This document shows positions 1 to 13,284 of a stretch of 64,000 nt of DNA, piece by piece. The position numbers and the translations under genes are program-made. Positions within the stretch are counted from its first letter, which is position 1. Each line of letters starts with the position of its first letter. The stretch is from Adenanthera pavonina (taxonomy: Eukaryota > Streptophyta > Magnoliopsida > Fabales > Fabaceae): contig JAIVEN010000004.1 in NCBI GenBank assembly GCA_026686845.1, forward strand, positions 20,616,827-20,680,826, given 5' to 3'. The notes under the pieces are model-generated. The model was not told where the DNA came from. It did no database searches and saw only the letters and a program-made list of their open reading frames with translations.

Positions 1-673
1 TGAATTTTCAAGATTCAAAGTTCATCTGTCAGAGAGAACTCTTATCAAACTTAATTTAAAATTGGAATTTCTAAATATCAATATTCATATGACAACAGAT
101 TGTCGTAACAGACTTGCAAGCTTTGTTTCTGAAATTCAAATTTTTCAATATCAAAGTTCGTCTGTCAGTGGGCTATCTTAGAATTTGTTTTCAGATGAAT
201 TTTTCATTTTTTATGAATTGTGTTTTGCCAGAAATTTGAATTTTCAAAAGTTGAAGTTCATCTGTCAGAGAAGACTCTTATCAGACTTGTTTCAAAGTTC
301 AAATTTTGTTGTCAAAGTTCATCTGTCAAAGAAGGCTCTTTTCAAACTTGTTCATTTTCAATTTGAAATTCGAATTTTCAAAGCCAAAGTTCGAAGTTTT
401 AAAACAATGAATCAGTATTAACCTTTCAAACTTCGTCTGTTGATGGATGTTTTTCAAATATTCCATGAATTAACATAGAATCATAATTTAAAAAAAATTT
501 TTTTTGCCAATTCAAAGTCTTTTACTCAATTTAAACACTGTTAGAGATTCTACATCTATTCTTGTGCTGGTTTTTCTTGAATTTCTTCACTTGAGATCTT
601 TTATGCACCTTTGATATCTTCTCTCCAAGCTCTTACAGGTTAGTTTGGAATCATCAAAACATTTAATTTAACA
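1..673 (-). mobile_element. Sirevirus-type copia LTR (family S), 5' part, inserted in an R LTR
   Basis: Read on the minus strand, this begins TGTTAAATTAAATG at 673 and matches the start of the complete family S LTR at 27932 through the shared stretch TTTTGATGATTCCAAAC and on through the CTGTCAGAG..GAACTTTGA sub-repeats. It runs off the left edge, so only about the first 670 of roughly 1530 bp are present. To its right the R LTR resumes at 674 (compare 6683 in the other R LTR), which shows that the S element landed inside the R LTR. Its expected target duplication (CCTTA at 674-678) cannot be checked because the other side lies outside the window. Confidence 0.8.
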
Positions 674-3176
674 CCTTACCATAACATTCTTGTACATTCC
701 CAAGTATTAACATAGCATAACGGTATATAAGGGCAACATATACACTTTCGTAAATCTTTAATATTATTTCGTATTTCAATAGAATCTAGCATGCTTACTC
801 ATCACATAGGATCATAATATATCACTTATAAACAATCATAATATAAGACATAAAGCATGCTTCATAGTCAAACATTACTAATAACTTTAAACTTTAACTT
901 GTTGCTTCATATTTTTCTCCTTCCTTTTGCTTTCCTTCATAGCCTTTCCATTACCTAGCATGGATAGTAACTTGGGGGAATGAGATTGGGTATCTCTATA
1001 GTATACTTGTACATGCTTAAACATCATTACATTTTATAAAAACAGTTATAGCATTTTACAATTTATTAAAAATATATAAAAATACCATGTTGGCTATAGA
1101 AATTTCGGCAGCACAACGACTTAAAAACAAGACATCCCAAGCAAAACCCTCATTATATAAACAGCTAGCCAATCCATCAAACAATCAAAGTAACAACATG
1201 GAAACACAATCATTTAATAAAACATAGATAAAACATAATTGTGTAAAATATAAAAGCAAGGCAAGAATACTACCTTGGAGTTTTACCATTTTCTCTTGAA
1301 ACTTGAATCCTCTTGTTTGGATCCTTTCCAATCACTTCCTTAGATTTTCCCAAGCCTAGAAATAATCACATAATCATGTTAAGTCAATCAATTCGACGGC
1401 CAACTTCTTCAAGAATCCTTTAACCCTAAAAATTCATATAGTTTATCTTTAAGTTTCTCTTGAGTCCAACATTTGTTCTTAACTGATTTGAATCCAATGA
1501 ATCCATTTTCAACATCAAAATAATGAAAATCCAACTCTTTCCCATCATACTAAACTGATTGAAACAAGGATTGGAAGAAGAAAGAAGTGATTTTCATTTT
1601 CTTACTTCCAAATATACCAAACCTTGTTCCCTTGGTGTTTTCTCACACTTTCTCTACAATTTATTGCAAGAAAACACTTTCTTTCTCAAACCTTTTGCCT
1701 TGAACAAAATTTACAACAAGAGGAAAGGAAGAGAACTCAAGAAAATAACCTCAAACATACTTGAAAACTAAGCTAAAACTCATGGAAATAACAAGTTAGC
1801 AACTTACCTATTTTTCTTGAATTTTCTTCCTCTTCTTCTTCTTTGTTTCGTCCTTCTTTTCTTGCTGTTTTGCAGAGCTTGTCATCTGCTTTGCTTGCCC
1901 AAATATGGCGTATAAGATGAGCCAAGGAGGGAGTATTTATAAAACTATGTGACCAATAGCAAGTTGCCACAAATTCTTCTTGAATTTTCTATAGAAAATG
2001 ATATAATTAATTGAATAATATGATTTCATCATGTGCAGCTTGTTGGCCGTGAAATTGGGAGTATTTTAATCTAAAATTTCAGATATTTACTTATCTAGAT
2101 ATATTCTGGATTGGTCTGGACAAATAAAGCTACTTTAGCAGTATATTTTACTATTATTGGAATACTGATTATAACTACATTGGGATATAAAATTACCATG
2201 ATATCCTTATCCCAATTGGTTCAAATATGAGGCCCATAATTTGTTCTTGAATTAATATTGCCTCTTGCTATAGTCCGGACTGACTTTTATTGAGTGAAAT
2301 ATTAATATTAAATCCTAATTACCCAATAAATATTATTTTGATCTTAGTAAATTTCATACTATATTTCATTCGTCTTAACTTATTGAGAGCTTCATTTTGA
2401 CTATAATTTTTCGTATTTACAAAAATGTCTTTGATCTGAGATAAATTTATAATTTATAGAACTTTTTAGTCTTTAAGTATAATGTTCCCCAAAATTTATA
2501 AAATTTTCTTTATCTTCGCGTCCACTGCCTTTCCTTTCGCTTTTCCTTTTATTTTCTTTTTCTTTTTTATTTCTCTAAGGATAAAATCCTTATTTTCTTT
2601 TTTTTCCTTGCAATCGAGACAATTAACCCATTTATCCTATTCTATACAAAATAATGTATATCCATTTTTACAAATTTTTTATAAATTTTAAAATATTGAA
2701 CCTTGAATATTCAGAAAAAATTCCATGATATTACATTTTATTTTTAATCTGAGAAATGACCGTTTTGGCCATGAGTCGGGTCGAAAACGTATTTACCCAT
2801 TCTTCGGGGGTACTTTCTTATAATTTTACCTAAAGACCAATTTTTTATTATTTCTTTTTCGCTATTTACATCAACTATCAAATTGGTTTATCTCTCAATC
2901 TAGACCTCCCAGCTACGCAATACTTATACCGTTACGCTCAGCTCGAGACGGAATTCTATTCAAGCGGTATATTGAATACCTTCTGGAATAAGTTCTGAAA
3001 TTAATTTCTTCTGAAGACTTTATGAAAAATTAATTCCAATTAAAAATCAAGCGTTACATTTTATGAAAATTAGATGCGAAATTAATTTCTTCTAAAGCTC
3101 GATTATTATAGCACTTTCGTCTCGCTTCGTTTCTCATCTTTATTTTATAATATCCCATAAAAATAGAAATATTACA
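674..3176 (-). mobile_element. 3' LTR (reverse) of minus-strand Ty3/gypsy element R1, left part missing
   Basis: The segment is nearly collinear with 6683-9196; both contain CCTTACCATAACATTCTTGT and both end in CCCATAAAAATAG..ATATTACA. It is the second LTR of the same element. Its left part is displaced by the family S LTR and lies outside the window. The ending ATATTACA is followed immediately by a pyrimidine run, the reverse of a polypurine tract, as expected at the internal edge of a 3' LTR on the minus strand. Short AT-rich ORFs here show no homology. Confidence 0.85.
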
Positions 3177-3189
3177 TTTCTCTCCTTCT
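3177..3189 (-). promoter_or_regulatory. Polypurine tract of R1 (reverse)
   Basis: TTTCTCTCCTTCT on the plus strand (AGAAGGAGAGAAA on the minus strand) abuts the LTR end at 3176. This is the plus-strand priming site position. Confidence 0.75.
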
Positions 3190-4843
3190 GAATTAAAATT
3201 TCGTCCTCAAAATTTTGCTAAACTCTTATACCTTATACTTTCATTATTTTATATTTCCCAACTTCTAGCCCATATTTACCGGAGGAATATTTTTATTTCT
3301 TAATTATTTTGACACAAAAGTCAACATTTCACTTTGCTATCATTGATTAGCTTGTAACATTTAAAATATCTGGCTAATACTTTTGAATTAGGAAAACATT
3401 GAGGACACTATAACTTTGCCTCAAATTAGGGGTGTTGGGAGCTTTCATGTAACAAATTCATCATGAATTCTTACTTTGCCCAACTTATAGTCTTTCTATT
3501 GACACCTGATATCATTCATTCCCCTACTTTTTGTACCTTTATACTATTTTCATGAATAGTTTTTTATTAGGGCATAAGCTTTATTGCATTAGCTTTTCCT
3601 AGACGACATTGACAAAGTCATCTCTTCCTTTTCTTTCATTCTATTTCTTTCACCTTAAGTCTAACTTTTCTTTCTTTCTTATAATTACTTGAGGCTATTG
3701 TGGTCTTAGTTACTCATATGGTAGTTCCATAGAGATAGTAACTCTATATCTTGAGAGCATTAATTACCACTATTATAAGAGCGAATAGCTTTTTCATCAA
3801 ATTTCATCTTATAAAACATAGGCTACTACCTACCACTCACCCTACTGCATTACTCATATCCTAATTTATACTTACTTTTGCTATCATATAGCACATGAAT
3901 CATCTTTGGATTAGTTTAGGAAAGAAGGTTTAGCCTCTTTATTTCAAGAAAATTTATCTCATAAATATCTATCTCATAAGAACTTTCTTTTCTAATCAAG
4001 TGGTAAAGCAAATTGAGACAAAATTTTCATTACATCTTGCTAAACTCGGAGACCTCTTGTCTCTATTGCAGTGTTCGGTCATTCCTATTTCATAATTGTA
4101 CTCACTTTATTAAGATCTACTGTGACCCTGGGGGAGATTTTATGATTTACTAACAATAATGTCGTGAGTCCAACTCACCTTTTTATGTTTAGCAAGTACT
4201 TTATTTCTTTCATAATACTTTGAAAATTCTCAATTGTCTTTCATGCTCCTTTAATGGTTTGGAGTACTTAAAATGTCATCTTTCAGAACCATAATAAACT
4301 ACTCATATCTCTATTGTAGTTTAACAGGTGCCTTGAAAAGACTAATTGGCATAATCTTAATTCATAGTACTCATATCTAACTATTGACACATCTTTCCTT
4401 TCTTACTTCTTACATCTTTCTTATTCTTTACTGCTTCCTAATAGGTCACCCATCTGAAAATTTCCCCTACTTGATGAGCACACTTAATTGTAAAATGTTG
4501 AGGGTTCTGCTACACTCATGCCAATATTTGACTCACAAAATGCTAGCATTGGCTTCCTTTTAAGCCATAACTTATATTTGTGACCTTTGGATAACTTATT
4601 GCTTTAAATTCTTGGGCATTCAATCCTTACTCCATCTTTCTTTGTTCATTCTCATACATAACCAACTTAGCTATTTAGCTAAGGTTACTTGGTGATCTGA
4701 CAATTTAAGGGAACTCCTTAGCCCTTCAAAAGTCTCTTGCTAGCCCAGTTAGAATCTTGCTCTCAGCCTCTTACCATTACTTATTCTTGTTCCATTGGGC
4801 ATCACCCGAAGAGCCATACTCTACCTTGGTGACTTTCATCTGA

Positions 4844-5016
4844 TGGAGGATTTCATTTCTTTACTAAATTGGGCTTCTCCCCAAGAACTACCTCCCATCT
4901 GCCTTGTCTTGGCTGCATTTATCATATGGAGGATTTCATTTCTTTGCTCAATTAGGTTTCTCCCCAAAAGCTACCTCCCTTTTACTTCGCCTTAGCAGCT
5001 AATGGAGGAATTCATT
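4844..5016. repeat. Tandem repeat of about 80 bp, just over 2 copies
   Basis: TGGAGGATTTCATTTCTTT starts at 4844 and recurs at 4927, and a diverged third start lies at 5003 (periods of 83 and 76). The copies share CTCCCC and the following A-rich CTACCTCCC segment. A 66-residue open frame over it is only the translation of the repeat. Confidence 0.7.
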
Positions 5017-5855
5017 CACTGTGAGATCTTCAGGCCAAGAATTCTCTCATAGCTAGATTTGATACCAAGCCTAGAAATCAACTATCTCAAGGCTTCATAG
5101 TCCCTTAATTGCCTACCACCATTTTCACCTGTCATGGCTCATACTTCATTCTTTAAATGTCATACTCTTTCTTTACACTATACCTTTATCTAACTTTCAT
5201 TAGCCATCAGTTTACCCTCATTTTCTTGATCATAATTAATTTTTCCTTCACTAGCCTCTTATATTTACTACTGGAACATTTCGCCACTGATCTTATTTCA
5301 TTTCATAAGTGGGATACTTGCCTTTTGTACTCATTATCACCGGCCACCACATTTCCTTAACTACTTTCTATTTAGTGGCTTAGTAATAGAGAAAAGTCTT
5401 AGGTAAATATTCATATTAGCTACTGATTGATGAGGTCTTATATTTTTCTTAAATCATTCTAGGTCATTTTCTTTCATAGAACTATCAGTGCTGTAGAGTT
5501 TATCATCTCATTCTCTATAGAGGTCTACTACAACCTCATCATTGGTCTACTGCGACCATGAGATCTACTGCTATTTCTAAGTCCTACTAGGATCCTCATG
5601 ATTCTACATCATCTCTTTACTGATAGGATCTAATTACGATATAACTCTAAAATGATTTAAGACCTAAGGAGAATAAATCTATAAAATATCCTCATATAAT
5701 CCAGCAACTACCTCAGATTATCATTAATACTAATCTCTTATGTAGTTAAAACATTCTTAGACCAGATTTCTCAGAGGTAATATTTTTCACTTTCAACGGG
5801 AAACTATAACTAAAGGATATCTTACTTTCTCATTGCAAAGATTTCCCAAATCGTT

Positions 5856-5867
5856 GCTTTGATACCA
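5856..5867 (-). promoter_or_regulatory. Primer-binding site of R1 (initiator Met tRNA, one mismatch)
   Basis: Reading the minus strand gives TGGTATCAAAGC, one base from the canonical TGGTATCAGAGC. It lies 4 bp from the LTR start at 5872, which sets the orientation of the element. Confidence 0.8.
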
Positions 5868-5871
5868 AAAA

Positions 5872-8800
5872 TATCACACCTCATCTTTGGACACTTTTCC
5901 CATGAATATTGCTTCTTTTGCATATAGAAAAGTGACTCTTGAGAACTTGAACCATCTAAAAATCTCAAAATTGAAAATTTCATTTCCATCACTATTCACA
6001 TTATTACGCAGACAATTTTGGAAATTCATAAATAAATTCATAAAAATTATTTCACTATGGTTCGAGACTCTAAAATTAGAGAATATTTTGAATTTCATGA
6101 GAAAAATATGAAACTAGAATTTCATCGAGTCAATTTATACATTTTATTTCTTCAACTTACTGTTCATTCCCATGTTCCTAGTTTCTATCCTGTTTCTGAC
6201 CCTTAATTTAAAAATTCATTTCTTAGCATACACAGAGCTATTTTGTATTATCTTTACATTATGTAAAAGCTCTATATGTCTACTTTCTACAAATATTTAT
6301 TTTGTAGATTTATTCAATATGTACATAGTAGAGCATTATTTTAAATCCTCTAGGGTCTGGATAATTCTCTACTGGAACAATTTTGGAGAAATATCCATAA
6401 CTTCATTTATATAACTCCAAAAGCATTCAAACTAGTGGCATATTAAAGCTAAGACATAGTTCTTTCCATAAAAATAACCACTAAATTTTTGGATTGCTAT
6501 ACACATTTTATACATCCCTTAAATCTCAAAATATATTCATAGGAAATTTACAGTTTCTAAAAATTGTCCAATTTTAGTCCTTATACTTCATAACTTAATT
6601 CATATATGGCTAAATAATATCAATCCTGCTTATAAAGCACATCATATCCTCTAACTTGAGAAAACATAATTTGACTCAATCCCCTTACCATAACATTCTT
6701 GTACATTCCCAAGTATTAACATAGCATAACGGTATATAAGGGAAACATATATACTTTCGTAAATTTTTAATATTATTTTGTATTTCAATAGCATCAAGCA
6801 TGTTTACTCATCACATAGGATCATAATGTATCACTTATAAACAATCATAATATAATACATAAACCATGCTTTATAGTCAAAAATTATTAATAATTTTAAC
6901 TTGTTGCTTCATAGTTTTTTCCTTCCTTTTGCTTTCCTTCATAGCCTTTCCATTACCTAGCATGGATAGTAACTTGGGGGAATGAGATTGAGCATCTCAG
7001 TAGTATACTTGCACATGCTTAAATATCATTACATTTCATAAAAACATTTGTAGCATTGCACAATTTATTACAATTGCATGAAAAATACCATGTTAGCTAT
7101 AAAATTTTGGCAGTATAACGACTTAAAAATAGGATATTCCGGGCAAAACCCTCATTACATAAACAGCCAGTCAATCCAATAAACAATCAAAGCAACAACA
7201 TGGTAACACAATCATTTCATAAAACATGGATAAAACATAATTGTGCAAAATATAAAAGTAAGGCAAGAATACTACTACCTTGGAGCTTTAACATTTTCTC
7301 TTCAAGCTTGAATCCTCTTACTTGGATCCTTTCCCAATCACTTCCTTACATTTTTCTAAGCCTAGAAATAATCACATAACCATGCTAAGTCAACCAATTC
7401 CATGACCAATTTCTTAAAGAATCCTTTAATCCTAAAAATTCATATAGTTTATCTTTAAGTTTCTCTTGAGTCCAACACTTGTTCTTTACTAATTTGAACT
7501 CAATTAATCCATTTTTAACATCAAAACAATGAAAATCCAACTGTTTCCTATCGTACTAAACTGATTGAAACAAGGATTGGAAGAAGCAAGAAGTGATTTT
7601 CATTTTCTTACTTCCAAACATACCAAACCTTGTTCTCTTGGTATTTTCTCACACTTTCTCTACAATTTTAGATAAGAAAACACTTTCTTTCTCAAACCCT
7701 TTTCCTTGAACGAAAATTACAATAAGAGGGAAGGAAGAGAACTCAAGGAAATAACCTTAAACATACTTGAAAACTAAGCTAAAACTCATGGAAATGACAA
7801 GTTAGCAACTGTCCTATTTTTCTTAAATTTTCTTCATCTTTTTCTTCTTTGCTTTGTCCTTCTTTTCTTACTGTTTTGCAGAGATTCTCATCTTCTTTTC
7901 TTGCCCAAATATGCCATATAAGATGAGCCAAGGAAGGAGTATATATAAAACTATGTGACCAATAGCAAGTTGCCACCAATTCTTCTTGAATTTTCTATAG
8001 AAAATGATATAATTAATTGAATGATATGATTTCATCATGTGCAGCTTGTTGGCCGTGAAATTGGGAGTATTTTGGTCTAAAATTTCAGATATTTACTTAT
8101 CTAGATATATTCTGGATTGGTCTGGACAAATAAAGCTACTTTAGCAGTATATTTTACTATTATTGGAATATTGATTATAACTATATTAGGATATAAAATT
8201 ACCATGATATCCTTATCCCAATTGGTCTAAATATGAGATCCATAATTTGTTCTTGAATTAATACTGCCTCTTCCTTAGTCCAAACTGACTTTTATCAGGT
8301 AAAATTTTAATATTAAATCCTAATTACCCAATAAATATTATTTTGATCTTAGTAAATTTTATACTATATTCCATTTATTTTAACTTATTGAGAGCTTCAT
8401 TTTGACTATAATTTTTCATATTTATAAAAATGTCTTTGATATGAGACAAATTTATAATTTATAAAACTTTCAGGTCATTAAGTGTAATTTTTTCCAAAAT
8501 TTATAAAATTTTCTTTTATCTCGGCAACGCCTCCGCTGCATTCCTTCCCGTTTTTCTTTTCTTTTCTTTTTTTTTGTTTTCCTTTCCTTTCCTTTTTCTA
8601 GGTAAAATTATTATTTTTTTCTCTTTTATTTCTATTGAAATAATTAACCTCTTTATTTGATTCTATAAAAATGATATATACTTATTTTTATAAATTTTTT
8701 ATAAATTTTAAAATATTGAGCCTTAAATATTTATGAAAAATTTCATGATATTACATTTTATTTTTAATTTGAGAAAGGACCATTTTACCCCTGAACCGAG

Positions 8801-9196
8801 TCAAAAACTTATTTACCTATTTTTTGAGGTACTTTCTTTTACTTTTACCCAAAGATCAATTCTTTATTATTTCTTTTTCATTATTCACATCAACTATCAA
8901 ATTGGTCTATCGCTCAATCTATACCTCCCGACTATGCAATACCTATACCGTTGAATTCAGCTTGAGACGGGCTTCTATTCAAGTGGTATATTAAATGCCT
9001 TCTAGAGTAAGTTATGAAATTAATTTTTACTAAGTATCTTATGAAAAAATAATTCTAATTAAAAACCAAATATAACATTTTCTGAAAATTAGATGCGAAA
9101 TTAATTCCTTCTAAAACCCGATTCTATAGAGCATTTTCATTTCGGTTCATTTCTAATATTTATTTTATAATATCCCATAAAAATAGGGATATTACA
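5872..9196 (-). mobile_element. 5' LTR (reverse) of R1, complete, 3325 bp
   Basis: The LTR starts TATCACACC right after the reversed primer site and ends GGGATATTACA. Its right 2.5 kb duplicates 674-3176. It serves as the length reference for the family: the split solo copy at 33778-39396 comes to about 3.34 kb once its insertion is removed. It has no coding capacity; the overlapping 74-residue frames at 5874-6111 on both strands are chance frames in AT-rich LTR sequence. Confidence 0.85.
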
Positions 9197-10532
9197 AATT
9201 ATATTCTAAATAACCCTAGTCTCTATCCTTATATAGATAGGTTTATTGATTTGATTAATTTAAAACAATTATTAAATCAAATCTTAATTAAATATATTAG
9301 TTTAGATGTAAAGCTATCTAATAGATTAAATATAAATCAATTATTTAATATAAATCTAAAATCAAATTTAAATTTAATTTATCACATAAATCAAATTTAA
9401 ATTTCATCATTAGTTTAAATTTAAATATATCATATAGAATTAAAATTAAAAATAATTTATTTAAATTAATTAAATGATATATAATCAAAATATATTTAAT
9501 ATATCAAATATATAATATATCAAACATATATATATTTAAAATTTTATAAAATATATATATCAAATACATTTATTTATAAAATTCCTCCACCCTAAATTGA
9601 ACATTAAATTCATCGAATCTAGATACATTTTAACTTTAATGAATCAGGACATTCCAACTCAAGTTGATATATTCTTGTGTACAATTATTCAGGCTCATAT
9701 GATATTAGCAGTGAGCCAATGACACCATTGTATACACAAATCACAAGTGACATCTAGCAAGATATTGTGATTACCTAAATCATATGAGATCAGTGATCGA
9801 TGCAACCTACCATATAACCCATCACGTCCTTTTTGTCTCATTCACATGATATCTAGGTCAAGTATGAGGTATGGAAATGTCATTCTCATTTTACTCGAGC
9901 ATCACTTTCTCAATCTCCAAGCAGATTGACAAAACAAATGAAAACCCTTCCATTTGAGCATGACCATGCATTTCTGAGTCTCACTCAGAGAGGGGTCCAG
10001 ATATATCTCTTCATTAGTCAGAGGGACAAATTTCATCTTGACCATTCATCTTCCTATACATGAATTCCATTATGCCTGATTATAGTCTTTATGATCACCC
10101 GATTAAAGGTGACTTTTGACTGTGTCAAAGCACAGTGTTCCTCATATAGGAAGCTATAGTGATCTTTGATCTAAGGGCTCGGTGACATGGTTATATATAT
10201 AAGATATGCTTATGACTTGATCCATGTATCTATCTCAAGATGGGTGGATCCAGCACCTGTTTCCTAACAAGTGCTTATGATTTTAATTTGTATCTTCATA
10301 CATAATTAACACATAATCATCAATCAAAATTATACTACCCTTAGTTCATCATTGTTCCCACAAAGATGATCAACTAGGGATGTTTAGGATAAAATGATTT
10401 ATCTAAGGATATTATTATTATAAAGAAAAACATGCAAACAATATAATAATGCAATAAAATAAAAAACTCATTTTTCATAATGAAGTACAATATTCATAAT
10501 ACAATGATTGGTCTAGGGTATAATCTCCAACA
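9197..10532 (-). mobile_element. Ty1/copia LTR fragment (U3), truncated by R1
   Basis: On the minus strand it begins TGTTGGAGATTATACCC at 10532. This is the terminus typical of BARE/Angela/Tork-type copia LTRs, which start TGTTGGAATTATGCCC in the known cereal elements. The minus strand also has a TATA-like CTATATAAGGATAG near 9219-9236. The R-U5 part expected beyond that is missing because R1 abuts at 9196. The stretch 9240-9580 is extremely AT-rich. The right end lies in the left arm of a hairpin of a G LTR, which resumes at 10533. Confidence 0.65.
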
Positions 10533-10583
10533 CCATGATATTGTCATGTGTGTGTGCATGGTTTTTCTGCATATCGTGGTATG
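10533..10583. repeat. Truncated G-LTR hairpin
   Basis: The right arm ATATCGTGGTATG (10571-10583) is intact. The left arm survives only as CCATGATAT because the copia LTR inserted within it. Confidence 0.7.
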
Positions 10584-11976
10584 CACATAGCTAAACGATG
10601 TAGGATATAATGATGAATATGATGATGACGTGTCATTACATGATTTCCTAGCATGACATTGAGAAACATGAGAATAACGATGATTATATAGTGATATGGC
10701 ACAAACATCACCATTGCATAAACGTTGTGAGGAAAGGTGGATCGGGTGGTGATGATGATATATGATATAATATGATATGATAATATATATTATATGGTGA
10801 AATAAGGAAGGAATCCCTGTGGCTAAATCCTCTCCCATAGCCCAGAGAGCTAGGCGGCAGTGGACTGCACCTTCCTTGAATCACCACCAATTCACGGTGA
10901 TCTAGGGGAAGGAAAGCCATAATCCAAGTATTATTATTACCTTTGGCTAGGTGCACTAGTGTGAGGTGAGTTTGATGATGTCCCAAATTTAGTCTTCACT
11001 GATTGTTGAAAAGGAGTCACCTATATGAGATGTTCTATAATGACGCTAGCTCGTGGTTCTTGCCATGTGTGAGGGAGAACATGTATTCCATTACATTTTG
11101 CATTCATGGCACCATGTCCATTATTATATGAATTGTTATATATATTGCTTGTGGTTGTTCCTGGTTACTAAGATTTTATCTCACACTCCCTTCCATGAAT
11201 AACATTTCAACTGAAGAATTTAGCATTAGTCCGGAGAAGACGAAGGAGTCATAGTTTCTCTGACATGAGAATATCCAAGTCACGGTAGTATGTGTATTGT
11301 CTATGTATGTATTTTGCCAACTAGGATAATATTTTTGTAATCCATATGAGAATAATTGTAATGCGATGATGATGGTTGTAGAATGTTGATGATGACGAAT
11401 GTTGTGTGATTATATGGATATGTTTACGTATGAAGTATGTGTGTGATGAAGATGTGGACCTCAGTATGGGTTATTTTTGTTGGAGCAAGTGTCTGTGTAT
11501 CGAAAAGGTAGTATGTGGGAGCTCAAAGGGGATTTTGGGCCTTATATGTGAGTTATGAGTATATAGCCCATTATATAAGTTTGGGGTTCAAGAGGGTCAT
11601 ATCTTAGAGAAATGGTTTCTTTGAGGTGAAACCTTTTTAGATAAGTTGGTTGTGCCATTTAAGACCTGTATGAATGGTCCTCGAGTGTTAAATTGCCTTG
11701 GGTGGCAAATGGAGGTTATCAATTGTGAGTTTTGGTCAAAAAATTGCCAAAATGATATTAGGTGTCTAAAATCTCCATATGGGGATGGATTTGAGTAAAA
11801 TTAGTGTTTGTGGATGGATTGAAACAAGATTAATTTGTAGGAGTTGAAATTAGGTTAATCGGGGGTTGAAGCATAAAGTTATGCACATCGGAAGGTCACC
11901 TTAGAAAGTTGGAATTTACTAATATGGTATCAGCAAAGGGGTACCATAGTGCCAGAAGTTAGGCCACGACGCCATA
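10533..11976 (+). mobile_element. G-family gypsy LTR, plus orientation, both ends missing
   Basis: It matches the interior of the complete plus-oriented G LTR at 11977-14529: the hairpin arm ATATCGTGGTATG, the (ATG)n-rich stretch, the CTCACAC..CCATGAA block and the block ending near ATGGTATCAGCAAAGG. About 900 bp of its left part is replaced by the copia LTR, and it stops roughly 400 bp short of its right end where the next G LTR starts in the same orientation. The ORFs at 10494-10986 are translations of the repeats. Confidence 0.8.
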
Positions 11977-12888
11977 TGTAACACCCCTCATGATGCTTGT
12001 CTTTAGCATTGTGTGCAGGATCAAAGGAAATAAGATGGAGGAAGGTTCAAGTGGAGAAGAAATCAGCGTCACGCCGCAGCAAGAAGTAAGGCCACCGTGG
12101 CGAAAGCCAATTCCAGTGGTATTTTTCTGCTTGAAACTGGTGGTGCTGTAGCGGACTTATCTGGAGCTATGGTGAGAGTCAAGAAACTAGTTTAAATCAG
12201 AATCATTTCAGACAAAAAGAAAAAAAAAAAGAAACGGAGGGAGCGACGAAGAAGATGCGATGAGCTCTGCTAGGGTTCGAGTTTCTAGAAAATGGGAGTA
12301 TTTTCTGGCGTCTAAGAGCTTGGATCTTTGTTGGTAAGTGACCGCTAGCCTTCTCTCTTCTCTTTTCTTCTCCATTTTCTGTGGGAAGTTGAGTTGAACC
12401 TTAGGGTTCCGATTTGTGCAATTTCCATTGATTAAAATGCTTGATTTTGTGTTGTGGGAGTATTTTGTGGTGTTAGGAAGTTTTGAGTTTGAGTTTTGAT
12501 TGGATTATGATGGGTTTGAGTTAAACTCTAGGTTGGAATTTAGGAAAAGAAGAGGAAATCCAAAATGGTATGTGTTGGTATGTGTTTGAATGGTTGTTTA
12601 AGGTTTATTGGTATGTGTGTAAATTGTTAGAACTCCGGGTTAAGCTTGGATGGCTAGAATGTGGATTGTAATGTTATGGGAGTTATGTTAATTAAAGGTA
12701 TTATATTGTTATAATGGTAGATTGGCTAATTGGAGGTGCATAGTTCATGATTGGGTTGCTCTGGAGGCTTGCTTAAGCCCCTACGTGCGAGGTGTTGACA
12801 ACTTGAGGTAACCGGGTGTTTGTTTATGTTGTATTGTCGATATTGTATGATAATACATATAGCTGCGTATATATATACATGTCTCTTT

Positions 12889-12941
12889 CATACCACGATA
12901 TTGATGATTTTGTGTGTACTGTTTTTATATATCGTGGTATG
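12889..12941. repeat. Perfect 13-bp inverted repeat (G-LTR hairpin)
   Basis: CATACCACGATAT at 12889-12901 and its exact reverse complement ATATCGTGGTATG at 12929-12941 are separated by 27 bp rich in TG. The same structure recurs at 18133, 50288, 52759, 56347 and 63625. Confidence 0.9.
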
Positions 12942-13154
12942 CGTAGAGTTAGATGATGATTATGGTAATGATGATGAGATATGTGATGATAGCATTGATA
13001 TGATATGTGATGATGCATACATGACATTATGATGATTATGATGATGATGATATGATGATATATTAGCATCACCACATGACATTGTGAAACTGTGATATAT
13101 GGTGGATGAAGTGATGATGATGTGATGACGATATGATGTATGATGATATATATA

Positions 13155-13284
13155 TGTGTTAAGGAGGATAAGGATGGATATATATATACATTTATATATA
13201 TGTTAGGGAGGATAAGGTTGGATATAAATATATGTTAGGGAGGATAAGGATGGATGATATATGTGTTAGGGAGGATAAGGATGG
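13155..13284. repeat. Tandem repeat inside a G LTR, about 4 copies
   Basis: The core GTTA(G)GGAGGATAAGG(A/T)TGG is repeated four times with spacers of ATATATA, giving a period of roughly 35-50 bp. Other G LTRs have a single copy of the core (for example TATCCTCCCTAACATAT near 56120), so this is a local expansion. Confidence 0.75.

Larger units (their letters stand above)
3177..5871 (-). mobile_element. Internal region of R1, probably non-autonomous
   Basis: This 2.7-kb segment lies between two R LTRs and carries the landmarks of a minus-strand retroelement. The reversed polypurine tract is at 3177-3189. The reverse complement of a gypsy pol carboxy-terminal motif (NFEDEIL) is at 3194-3214. 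A reversed initiator-Met tRNA primer site is at 5856-5867. I could follow no gag, RT or integrase sequence between them. An autonomous Ty3/gypsy element would normally have 4.5 kb or more of internal sequence, so this looks like a deletion derivative or LARD-like passenger rather than a coding element. Confidence 0.7.

Noticed and set aside
4795..4995. 66-residue ORF in the R1 core
   Set aside because: It is produced by an 80-bp tandem repeat; no family signature.
12820..13075. Asp/His-rich ORFs over ATG/CAT repeats (also at 10494-10986, 50206-50409, 52758-52952 and 56259-56456)
   Set aside because: These are translations of (GAT)n/(ATC)n simple repeats and the hairpin inside G LTRs; the same frames recur in each LTR copy.
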